Shown piece by piece: positions 21,085-28,993 of a stretch of DNA of 64,000 bases. Origin of the DNA: Zopfochytrium polystomum (Eukaryota > Chytridiomycota > Chytridiomycetes > Chytridiales > Chytridiaceae); the NCBI GenBank assembly GCA_025765615.1, contig JAIVFJ010000309.1:1-64000 (forward strand), given 5' to 3'. The position numbers and the translations under genes were made by a program. How positions within the stretch are numbered: position 1 is the first letter of the stretch; each line of letters opens with the position of its first letter. The notes beneath the pieces are model-generated. The model ran no database searches. It was not told where the DNA came from and saw only the letters and a program-made list of their open reading frames with translations.

Positions 21085-21495
21085 GGACCTAGGAAAGGTA
21101 CTGAATGTGGTGTAAGATCCAAAGATGGAAATATTAAATGTGCTAGACACAGACAGAAAAATGTAGATGAAGTAGTAAACGAAAAGGTTGAAGTAAAACA
21201 AATGAATTTAGTTGTTCCCCAATTACCAATGGAACTTGTAAAAATGATAGTTAAAAACATTGAAGTAAATGACAATATTGATGAAGTATTAAAATTGGAA
21301 AAAGAATTAGGTGTAAAATTAAAGAGAGGAAAAGTGAAGTTGGATAAAAAATTAGAAAAGAAAGTTGCAATCCAAAGTAGAACATGTAAAATATTGAGAA
21401 GAATGGATATGTTACCAGAACTATTCTTTGTTACATTGTGGTGTGCAGATGAAATATCATATGAATATATAGTTAAAAGTTTTGGATTGTGGTAA
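21085..21495 (+). pseudogene. Zinc-knuckle/F-box-like protein, 5'-truncated copy A
   Basis: The frame is open from 21085 (stop just before) and lacks the family start. It enters the conserved motif midway as KGTECGVRSKDGNIKCARH, compared with complete copies that begin MCDYEx3GSKKGTxCGV. It continues with VVPQLPMELVKMIVKNI, an F-box-like LPxEL helix, then IDEVLKLEKELGVKLKRGKV, a block shared with both complete copies, and a unique C-terminus ending KSFGLW. An internal ATG at 21202 could give 97 aa. A hairpin terminator follows 15 bp after the stop. Codon use is AT-rich, unlike the host genes to the right. Confidence 0.65.
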
Positions 21496-21510
21496 ATAAA
21501 AATTAAAGGA

Positions 21511-21554
21511 AAGCTCTTAGCGCTGCAGCCAGCAGTGTTAGGAGCTTTTTTTTA
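21511..21554 (+). terminator. Hairpin terminator H1
   Basis: Left arm AAGCTCTTAGCGCTGC, loop AGCCA, right arm GCAGTGTTAGGAGCTT, giving a 16-bp RNA stem (three G-U pairs), then a T-tract. The same loop and arm design recurs at 22364 and 23011. It lies just downstream of copy A. Confidence 0.8.
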
Positions 21555-21574
21555 TGACACTTATTTCAATTAAT

Positions 21575-21606
21575 TTTCTTGGCAAATAAAAAAAATGAAT
21601 TTGTGA
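21575..21606 (+). promoter_or_regulatory. Conserved promoter-like box P1
   Basis: TCTTGGC, 12 A-rich bases, then TGAATTT. This is one of five such boxes (21575, 22001, 22427, 23097, 23318), each upstream of an open frame or unit start. Here the ATG is about 25 bp further on. The A-rich plus TGAATTT part resembles early promoters of mimivirus-type giant viruses (AAAATTGA). Confidence 0.65.
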
Positions 21607-21625
21607 GCGAAAAGTCGCAAAATAA

Positions 21626-21883
21626 ATGATTCCAATTAAAATTCAAGAAAATCCAAGAATGATCCCAATTGAATTACAAGAAACATCAAGAATGATTCCA
21701 ATTGAATTACAAGAAACACCAAGAATGATTCCAATTAAAATACAAGAAAATCCAAAAATGATCCCAATTAAAATTCAAGAAAATCCAAGAATGATCCAAA
21801 TTGAATTACAAGAAACACCAAAAATGATCCCAATTAAATTACAAGAAATTCCGAAACAAAAAATATTAAATAAAATAAATTGA
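21626..21883 (+). CDS. Tandem-repeat protein (IPIxxQExPxM units)
   Basis: 85 aa, made almost wholly of seven 11-residue repeats of the form MIPIKIQENPR / MIPIELQETPR, then a short KQKILNKIN tail. The DNA repeats are 33 bp, AT-rich and nearly identical, so the array is young or homogenised. A promoter box (P1) precedes it. No hairpin follows directly; the 3' flank is A/T-rich. Function unknown. The regular amphipathic-like repeat could form an extended fibre, which is inference. Confidence 0.6.
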   Translation: MIPIKIQENPRMIPIELQETSRMIPIELQETPRMIPIKIQENPKMIPIKIQENPRMIQIELQETPKMIPIKLQEIPKQKILNKIN

Positions 21884-22000
21884 ATATAAAATAAATTAAA
21901 ATTCAACAAATGTATCTCTTATTGATATTCTTTAAATGGTTTTGTTTACAAAAGAAAAAAAAAGATTGTTTAATAGAAACAAATCATTCTTTTAAAAGAA

Positions 22001-22030
22001 AGTCTTGGCGGAGGAAAAAACTGAAAATAA
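22001..22030 (+). promoter_or_regulatory. Conserved promoter-like box P2
   Basis: TCTTGGC, 12 purine-rich bases (GGAGGAAAAAAC), then TGAAAAT; the ATG of copy B follows 30 bp after the box. Confidence 0.7.
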
Positions 22031-22060
22031 AGCGGAGATTCATCAGACGATTAAAATACA

Positions 22061-22339
22061 ATGTGTGATTACGAATTCAAGAAAGGATCAAAGAAAGGAA
22101 CTTTGTGTGGAGTAAAGGTGAAAGATGGGAATGAAAAATGTGGAAAACATAAGAGTAAAAAAGTGAAAGATGAAATTGACGACATTGAGATGAAAGAAGT
22201 TGGAAGTATTGATGAAATTTTGATGTATGAAAGAGTAACAGGAATTAAACTGAAACGAAACAAAGTAAAAGCAAGTTTAAAAGTGAGAAAAAATGTGAAA
22301 ATAAAGAAAGAGTATATTGAGTATCTAGAGGAAGAGTGA
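22061..22339 (+). CDS. Zinc-knuckle protein, copy B (short)
   Basis: 92 aa. The N-terminus MCDYEFKKGSKKGTLCGVKV...GNEKCGKHK gives a C-x12-C...C-x2-H ligand set, a compact zinc-binding knuckle of the kind common in giant-virus small proteins. The F-box-like segment of copies A and C is missing. Instead the frame goes directly to GSIDEILMYERVTGIKLKRN and a Lys-rich end. It is flanked by promoter box P2 and hairpin H2, forming a complete monocistronic unit. The molecular role is unknown; nucleic-acid or protein binding is likely for such knuckles. Confidence 0.7.
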   Translation: MCDYEFKKGSKKGTLCGVKVKDGNEKCGKHKSKKVKDEIDDIEMKEVGSIDEILMYERVTGIKLKRNKVKASLKVRKNVKIKKEYIEYLEEE

Positions 22340-22363
22340 GAAAAATTGAAAAGAGAAAGCCAG

Positions 22364-22409
22364 AAAAAGCTCTTAGCGCTGCAGCCAGCAGTGTTAGGAG
22401 CTTTTTTTT
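22364..22409 (+). terminator. Hairpin terminator H2
   Basis: The same 16-bp core stem as H1 with the AGCCA loop, extended to about 19 pairs by AAA/TTT, then an unpaired T-run. It lies 25 bp after the stop of copy B. Confidence 0.8.
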
Positions 22410-22426
22410 ATGACAGTAAGTGGAAC

Positions 22427-22457
22427 GAGTCTTGGCAGAAGAAGAAATTGAATTTTA
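22427..22457 (+). promoter_or_regulatory. Conserved promoter-like box P3
   Basis: TCTTGGC, 12 purine-rich bases (AGAAGAAGAAAT), TGAATTT. It contains AAATTGA, closest of the five to the mimivirus early-promoter core. The ATG of copy C is 27 bp downstream. Confidence 0.7.
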
Positions 22458-22483
22458 AAACGACTTCTTGAAGAACACTGAAG

Positions 22484-22945
22484 ATGTGTGATTACGAGAT
22501 AGTGAAAGGTTCGAAGAAAGGAACGATGTGTGGAGTAAAATCAAGAGATGGAAGTATAAAGTGTAAGAGACACAGAGACAAAGAAAAGGAGTTGCCGAGA
22601 TTGCCGAATGAGATCTTGTACAAGATCATGGAGTATGTAGGAGAGTGGGAAGTGAAAGGAAGTATCGACGAGAAACTGAGATTGGAAAAAGAAACAGGGA
22701 TAAAGGTGAAGAGAGGAAAAGTGAAAGTGCCGAGAGCGGTGACGAGGATGAAGAGGGTGGAAAGGGTGTTGTGTGATTGTGGATGGAGTATGAGTAGGTG
22801 GATAGAAATGGGAAAGGGAGAGAAATGGAGGCTTGTGCAAGAAGAGATGAGGAAAATGGGAGATAAGTGCGAATGGAGATATGGGATGTGGAAATACGAT
22901 GGGGGTTTGAAAGGAGAATGGAAGATAGATTGGCGCGAAGAGTGA
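22484..22945 (+). CDS. Zinc-knuckle/F-box-like protein, copy C (long)
   Basis: 153 aa. Residues 1-31 form the knuckle MCDYEx3GSKKGTMCGV...GSIKCKRH. Residues about 38-52 read LPRLPNEILYKIMEYVG, an F-box-like core (LPxEI...I). The shared block GSIDEKLRLEKETGIKVKRG follows, then a tryptophan-rich C-terminus (SMSRWIEMGKGEKWRLVQEE). A zinc knuckle with an F-box-like helix would suit a viral adaptor that recruits host ubiquitin ligase, which is inference. Flanked by box P3 and hairpin H3. Together with B it defines a repeated gene cassette of about 430-580 bp. Confidence 0.7.
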   Translation: MCDYEIVKGSKKGTMCGVKSRDGSIKCKRHRDKEKELPRLPNEILYKIMEYVGEWEVKGSIDEKLRLEKETGIKVKRGKVKVPRAVTRMKRVERVLCDCGWSMSRWIEMGKGEKWRLVQEEMRKMGDKCEWRYGMWKYDGGLKGEWKIDWREE

Positions 22946-23010
22946 GGAGGAAATTGATGAGATGTGTGGTGAGAATGTGGTGGTAAGAGAAGAGTGAGAA
23001 AGGTGAGAAG

Positions 23011-23055
23011 AAAAGCCCTTAGCGCTGCAGCCAGCAGTGTTGAGGGCTTTTTTTT
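23011..23055 (+). terminator. Hairpin terminator H3 (covarying)
   Basis: Left arm AAAAGCCCTTAGCGCTGC, loop AGCCA, right arm GCAGTGTTGAGGGCTTTT, then Ts. Compared with H1/H2 one T-A pair has become C-G and the neighbouring wobble has moved by one position, with pairing kept. This is direct evidence that the stem is under selection as structure. Confidence 0.8.
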
Positions 23056-23096
23056 ATGACAGAAAGTAGAAGGGTCTAGTAGTTGAAGATTAAGAA

Positions 23097-23349
23097 GGTC
23101 TTTGGCAGAGAAAAAAGTGAATTTGTGGAAAGGACGTGAAGAGGAGAAGAGAAAGGTCACGTGACTTGGTGGAAAAAGTGAATTTTGTGAGTCTTTTGTG
23201 AGGTGGTCGAAGGTGAAGAGAAGACAAAGAGTGAACAAAGAGAAAACAAAGAGAAGACAAAGAAAGGTCACGTGATAGTGACAGGCGGAGAGAGTCTTTT
23301 GTGACAAGTAGACGAGAGGTCTTGGCGGAGGAAAAACTGAAATTTTGAG
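23097..23349 (+). promoter_or_regulatory. Promoter-like boxes P4 and P5
   Basis: P4 at 23097-23128 (CTTTGGC, A/G-rich spacer, GTGAATTT) has no obvious frame behind it, and a weaker echo lies at 23164-23192. P5 at 23318-23349 (TCTTGGC, GGAGGAAAAAC, TGAAATTT) precedes the ATG at 23395. The cassette between P4 and P5 appears to have lost its gene. Confidence 0.55.
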
Positions 23350-23394
23350 AGTTTGAGAATAAGAACAAAGAAGATACAAAGAAGATACAAAGAG

Positions 23395-23656
23395 ATGGGA
23401 GTTTACTACGAGATGTACAACAAGTCGAAGGGAGTTATTGTGAAGAGTGTGACGTGGAAAGGAATGGAACCATCTATAAGTGATGTGAAGAAATGTGCAG
23501 AATACTTTGGATGGAACATAAAAACAGATGAAATTTATACATATTCAGAATACGAAGGATTGCAGTATGAAAGTGAAAGAGAAAGCTGGAAAGAAATAGA
23601 AGAGTCAGGAGAAGTGATGGAGATAAAAATAAAAGAAATAGAATTGACAAATGAAC
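23395..23656 (+). pseudogene. Virus-like block gene D, cut by a transposon
   Basis: Starts MGVYYEMYNKSKGVIVKSV, AT-rich and lysine/glutamate-rich, with a KCAEYFGWNIKTDEIYTY segment. The frame is open to about 23654, where it passes into the left inverted repeat of a transposon-like element (GGCAGCAAGCTCCAGGGAGC). About 87 native residues remain. No sequence resembling its missing 3' part was found right of the element. Family not recognised. Confidence 0.55.
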
Positions 23657-24059
23657 AGAGGCAGCAAGCTCCAGGGAGCGGCACTAAGTGCAGCACTCCA
23701 ATCCAACTGAAGAAGACAAAAGAGTGGGGAGGAAAGTGGCCAGACCCTGGTCTGTTGGGGCCACCACCATGGAGAAAGCTCCCTCTCTGTCAAAGACAAG
23801 CCCTAAGTTGGAGGGGGTCGGACACAGAGGGTAAACACAAAGAACAGTAGTGTGCTAAATCAGAACTGTTTTCCACTTAACAGAACCAGACACAGCTTGT
23901 CTCAGTCCCAGGAGAAGTTCCAACTCAGCCCAAGGAGGGGGCACACAGGGTGGGAGACTGTGGGACTCTTCTTACTTCATCCTACTAGGACACAGACATC
24001 TGCTTCACCAAGCCAGAAGAATCCCTTATCTTAGGAAAGGATGTGAGGATGACAGGCTG

Positions 24060-24130
24060 TCCAGCCTGTGACCTCAAATAAATTAAGTGTATACCCACTT
24101 TTTAACTGGTAATTGTGAGGATTACCACCC
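24060..24130 (+). repeat. Short dispersed block shared with 26708-26775
   Basis: TGACCTCAAATAAATTAAGTG and the following TTTTTAAC...GAGGATTACCA...CCTGT occur in both places in the same orientation, linking the inverted-repeat element and the R1 repeats as one nested family. Confidence 0.7.
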
Positions 24131-24304
24131 TGTCTAGACCTGCGTTTTGCTGGCAAAACGTGACTAGAGTTGGATTCCTACTCTCTTATATTTGTTGGGT
24201 TTCCATACAGCCTCTGGCTGGCTCTGTCTGTCTGCCTCTGAGCTCTACTATTATTATTATTATTTATTATTGGCGATGTCGCAGACAGAAAGACTCAGTC
24301 CTGA

Positions 24305-24400
24305 TTCTAATTGCTGGCTCCATTGTTCAGTGGCTAGAGCGCTCCCTTCAATTGGGAAGGTGCCAAGCCGTCAACTAGCATGTCTCGAAGTCCTACTGTG
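24305..24400 (+). repeat. tRNA-derived (SINE-like) segment
   Basis: TTCAGTGGCTAGAGCGC resembles the D-arm and A box of a tRNA, followed by a CCC-TTCAATT-GGG anticodon-like hairpin and a degenerate B box (TCTCGAAGTCC). It does not fold as an intact tRNA, so it is best read as a tRNA-derived SINE head. Confidence 0.45.
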
Positions 24401-25082
24401 CCTGGCCAATGGCCCCTCACTTTTGGAAATGACTTAGGACTGAAACACTTCTGTGGGAGAAGTGCTAAGCCCAGATGGACATAGTTAACAAGATGATGGC
24501 AGAGCTAACAAGCCCTACCACCTGCTACCATGATGTAATACCTCATAAAAGGGTATGAGATCACAGGGGTTTTCTTTATCTTTTCATTGGTGATTTTTAC
24601 TTATTTTACTTATTTTTCCAATTAGTAATTTATCCTGTTTTTCCTGTTTTCTCTTTTATTTCTTCCTTGTTGTCTCTGTCTGTGTCTTTCCTTTCTTGTG
24701 TGGCTGAGAGTGACTGTCTTCTTATCTGCACCAATCATTCCTTGCCAGCCCTCTCCCTTCTGTTTGCCAAGAAATGCCCCATGATTCTCTGAGCTGTCTT
24801 CCTTGTTTGGCTGGCTCACCCCCATTTCTTGGTGACTCACTCCTCCCATTCTTCTTTCTTTACTATTTTATTTATTGTTTTGCTGTTTTGTATGTGTTTT
24901 CCCTCCTCCCTGGTGATTCCAAACCCTCTCCTATTTAAGTAGCTGTCCCCCATCTTGTTGAGGGTGTGGACCTGTGCCTGTAGTTGCCTTGCCTGCCCTT
25001 TTCTTCCTGACTGTATGTAGAGCTGGGGGTGGCAGTCCCCTGGTGTGTGACAGGAGGTTGAAGTCCTCTTGGCCGTCATGGC

Positions 25083-25112
25083 AGTGTGCTGGGTTCAAGC
25101 CCCAGTGCACCT
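25083..25112 (+). repeat. tRNA-like T-arm / B box
   Basis: CTGGGTTCAAGCCCCAG is a perfect 5-bp T-stem with a 7-nt loop and an RNA polymerase III B box (GGTTCAAGCCC). The expected upstream D-arm is poor, so this is a second tRNA-derived fragment and not a tRNA gene. Confidence 0.45.
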
Positions 25113-25680
25113 CACCATGACTGCATGCTGCTTAGGTTGGACTGGGTAGGAGCCACTTGGTGATAGAAGGATGGAGGGTAAATCTGTGGTGGTGCCTCTA
25201 TGTTCCTGTCAATACATCTAGTCAAATCCAGGTCTCTCAAGGTGATATGAATGAGCTGGCTGGTCAGGTACTGCTGCAGGAAGGGTCTCTCAGGTATGCC
25301 CCCTCCCTGGTTGTTGGCTCCTGTGGCCTCTGGTGGGCCTGGTCTTCACAGGGTTCAGACCCTCTTTCTCTCAGATTAATGCCTGTGATGTCATGGTGCC
25401 ACATTTGGGTGAGGGAGTGGGTGTTAACCTTCCTTGCTTCTAAGATAGGAAATTCCTCTGGCTTGGTGAGGCAGATGTCTGTGTCCTAGAAGGACGAAGT
25501 AAGAAGAGTCCCACTGTCTCCCACCCCTGTGTGCCCCCTCCTTGGATTGAGTTGGAACTTCTCCTTGGAGTAAGACAAGTTGTGTCTGGTTCTGTTAAGT
25601 GGAAAACAGTTCTGATTTAATTCAACAGACACCTCTGCACACTAACTGTTCCTTGTGTTTGCCCTCTGTGTCCAACCGCC

Positions 25681-25870
25681 CAGTGCGCCCCCCTGCTGCC
25701 ACTCCGCGCTCTCGCTGCTGCTTCCAAGGGTGCCGCGGCGCTCAACGCCGTCCCTACTCGGGTGAGAGGGGGGGGATCGGAGGAGAGGGAGGGGTTGGGG
25801 AGGGAGGGGAGGGATGACACAGCTGGCTGCGGGCGGGGGCGAAAGGATTTGTGTGCAAGGATATGTGTGC
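25681..25870 (+). other. GC-rich passenger inside the right inverted repeat
   Basis: About 190 bp absent from the left arm. The first 80 bp are GC-rich and could code (PPAATPRSRCCFQGCRGAQR), ending at CTCGGGTGAGA, a good splice donor; a G-rich stretch follows. It looks like a captured host exon with its donor site. Confidence 0.45.
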
Positions 25871-26285
25871 GTATGTCCCTCCAACTTAGGGCTTGTCTTT
25901 GACAGAGAGGGAGCCTTGCTCCATGGTGGTGGCCCCAACAGACCAGGGTCTGGCCACTTTCCTCCCCACTCTTTTGTCTTCTTCAGTTGGATTGGAGTGC
26001 TGCACTTAGTGCCACTCCCTGGAGCTTGCTGCCTCTTGCGCCTCCAGCATTGTTACCAGATTTCCCGGTCCCCTTTGGCTTTGGCTTTTGCCTCCCATTG
26101 GGCCTACTCTGTGTCATGGACCAGAGAACCCTGTACATTCTTTGCTAGTGTGCCACCTTTTCACAGTTGCCTTTGGTCTGAGTGTGAGAGTCTTCTCTTT
26201 GTGTGTAGTGAGCTTCTTTGTGTTTCTTGGGCTTGTTAAGATTGTCCTGTCTTGTGGCCCCTAGACATCTCCTTTTTGCCCTTTT

Positions 26286-26705
26286 TCACTGTAAACAGTC
26301 TACTCTGAGTGAGTGAGTGAAGGAGTGAATGACGTGGAGATGTGTGTTTGTGGGTGGTCCTTCTCCCCAACTTGGAGAGGAGGAGAAAAAAAACTCTGTT
26401 ACAAATAATTGATACATAATGATGATGTGCACCATACAATAGTTGCTGGGCAAGTGTGACTGGCACAGAGTAAAAACCTCTCCTATATTATCTGCTTGAT
26501 CAGAGGAGGAGGAAAACTGTTGACACTGGGTTTCTGTTCCACTTAATACTCAGAGTATTTGCCAACAGTGCGAGCCAGTGCCCAGGTCTGCATTGGCGGT
26601 GGCTCACTCTCCCATGGGCATTGTGAGAACGATAACTGACAGTCACATTAGGCTTGGGTCTGTCTTGTGCCTCTTGCTGCTAACCAGTCAGTTCCGCCTG
26701 ACAGA
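26286..26705 (-). mobile_element. Repeat family R1, copy 2
   Basis: Reverse complement of 1305-1722 over nearly its full length, from CTGTAAACAGTCTAC to the block matching GGCAGAACTGACTGG. Differences are point changes and small indels. Confidence 0.8.
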
Positions 26706-26779
26706 GCCTGTGACCTCAAATAAATTAAGTGTATTCCCACTTTTTAACCAGCAATGGTGAGGATTACCAACCTGTAAAC

Positions 26780-27022
26780 CCGGCGTCAACAGTTTTCCTA
26801 CTCCTCTGCTCAAGCAGATAATATAGGAGAGGTTTTTACTCTGTGCCAGCCACACTTGCCCAGCAACTATTGTATGGTGCACATCATCATTATGTATCAA
26901 TTATTTGTAACAGAGTTTTTTTCTCTTCCTCTCCAAGTTGGGGAGAAGGACCACCCACAAACACACATCTCCACGTCATTCACTCCTTCCACTCACTCAC
27001 TCAGAGTAGACTGTTCACAGGT
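26780..27022 (+). mobile_element. Repeat family R1, copy 3 (partial)
   Basis: Matches the right 60 percent of 1305-1722 in the same orientation and is the reverse complement of 26286-26530. It therefore forms a 240-bp inverted repeat with copy 2, spaced by about 250 bp. Confidence 0.8.
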
Positions 27023-27164
27023 TCAACAGCCTGTCTTCCTCACATCTGTCCCAACTGGTGCCACGGCCCAGGTACAAAACTTCGCTGGTATTAATATTTG
27101 TTTGTGTTGATGATTATTGCAGGATTCAACCAGGGCCACCCTTCTTTGCTCGGGTGGGTGGGTA

Positions 27165-28451
27165 TTAACGCTTTGAGCCCCGACATGTCGATATTGATAT
27201 TTGAGCAAAAAAAAGTGGCAATCCGCCTTATCGCTGCCTGAGCAGCTGCTGCCCTTTGCGATCTGGACGCTTCCCATCCAATCCAACGGGCAGATCATGA
27301 TCTTTGGTCAATTATCCATGTGTGGTAAAATTTTCAGACTGCAGCGTGGCATTTTGAGGAAGAAAAGTCATACCTGCAAAAGATAGCAAATGAGATATCG
27401 AAAAATTGTCATATCCAATGTGATATCCTTACTTCAACACCCTGCCATTCATGCAAAAAGCTGATCATGACCTGAATTTTTCACAAGCAACTTCTTCAAC
27501 CAATCTGCTTTTCACTCAATTTGATTTCGTGGCAGATGGCTCATTTTTGGTGTGGAAAACAACCCACGAAGAGGAACAACCACAAAATTGAGCAACAAAC
27601 AGAAACCACCACCACAGATGCAAATTTGTCATGAAGAGCGGGGTGAAGCCCAAATCAGCTTGTAAACAACCAAATAAGAAAACAGCATGGCAATAGCAGC
27701 TCAGTTGTTATGAAAATTTTCAAATTGGTGCAAAGATCAGGTACAATTTTTTGCAAGGTTGAGGTCCTGCTCTGACCTGTGTCCTTTCATTGAAGCGCTT
27801 ATGTGAGGGTAAATTTTTTTTTATAATTACAGTCATTTAGCTTTTGCAATTTGAAGAACAACAGCTTCTGCTGTTGTTTGTGCTTTGGCTGCTGCTGCTT
27901 CGCAGCTTGACATCGGCAGGACAACCAACACAGGAAAACTTGGTGCAGTTCATGTTTCATCAAGTTCTATTCGCATTTTCTGTCTTAATGATTGCTTTTG
28001 TGGCCTATTTGAGCAGTTGGGGGCGTCAAAAAGGAATTGGTAAAAGTTTCCAACCCCACCTGGGCAAATTCGAAAAGGACCACTTTGAAGAGCTAAATTC
28101 TCTGCACTTTATTGGCAAAACTTGTGCAAGCTGATTTGACCTGCATAGAGAGCATACTAATGCATATTCGTGGTAAAAAGCAAGGCTGCCAGGTAGCTGG
28201 GCAAGATTTGGCATGATTCAGAACAAAGATATCAATATTGATGTGTTTCAAGACAAGTTCCTTGTACTCGGTGTTCTACATAGTAAAAACTTTGCTTTTT
28301 TGGCAGGAGCCTCCTTTCATTATGAAGAAGAAATATGCAAGGTTCAATTGGGGTTAGCAAATATTTTTGGGACGCTGTCAATGTGCCGAAAATGGGGGCG
28401 AAGATACCAAATATGATACTATGTTTGTGCAACCTGGGCCTAAAGGGTTAA
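27165..28451. mobile_element. piggyBac-like non-autonomous element
   Basis: TTAA at 27165-27168 and TTAA at 28448-28451 flank 1279 bp whose ends form an imperfect inverted repeat: CGCTTTGAGCCCCGACAT on the left and, read inward from the right, CCCTTTAGGCCCAGGTTG. TTAA target duplication and CCCTTT-type ends are hallmarks of piggyBac transposons. The interior has short frames (for example 27844-28134, leucine-rich) but no DDD transposase, so it would need a helper. Recurrent CATTGA/TTTTGGCA words inside are degenerate. Confidence 0.55.
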
Positions 28452-28993
28452 TAGAAGAGAGTGATTTGGAAATAATCCCGAACCACATCCACTGTCGAAC
28501 CAACCCGAAACTGCCCCCCTTGCTTTGCTCAGCCCTCGCGACCGTCTCTCTCACGCTCCACCACAGACCCTCTCTCTACTCTCACACTCACACTCACTCA
28601 CTCACTCACTCACCCACTGCACCAACATCCCTCCCCCAACAAGAGGCGGGTGGGAGAGAGAGAGAGGGTAGCGACCCTGTCCTTTGAACCTTCCACCCTC
28701 TTGCCCTTTCACTCTACGCACCCACGCACGCACGCACGCTCACACACACACACACACCCACTTCATCGAATCCACAATCCACACAACACACAAACGCATC
28801 TTCATTCCACCACCACCCTCGGCGAGTTGCGCCTTCCCCCCAAACATAGACCGATCGCGCAGCGTCAAATCAACCAACCCCTGAGCGGCCCACTCTGCCC
28901 CCGCTGAAACAATCGCATCTCTCTCTTTCACAGCCGGCACAACGAGCCCCTTCCTTTTGCTGCAGCAAGCACCACCACCCGGAACGTACACCC
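28452..28993. other. Upstream region of the DUF2045 gene
   Basis: (CACT)n and (CA)n runs (about 28580-28615, 28738-28760) and C-rich sequence. No TATA box was evident. Confidence 0.5.

Larger units (their letters stand above)
23654..26040. mobile_element. Composite element with long inverted repeats
   Basis: The left arm (23654-24033) reappears as reverse complement in 25438-26040; shared landmarks are GGCAGCAAGCTCC, CCACCACCATGGAG, CTGTTTTCCACTTAACAGAA and GACACAGACATCTG. Arms are diverged by scattered changes. The right arm has a GC-rich insert of about 190 bp. The roughly 1.4-kb centre carries tRNA-like promoter boxes and short AT runs, and no transposase. Foldback element or two opposed copies of a SINE-like repeat are both possible. 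It interrupts gene D. Confidence 0.8.

Noticed and set aside
24305..24400. Functional tRNA gene
   Set aside because: The acceptor and T-arms do not pair and the B box is degenerate, so it is a tRNA-derived repeat.
27844..28134. 96-codon leucine-rich frame inside the piggyBac-like element
   Set aside because: No transposase motif and no ATG start; likely non-coding.
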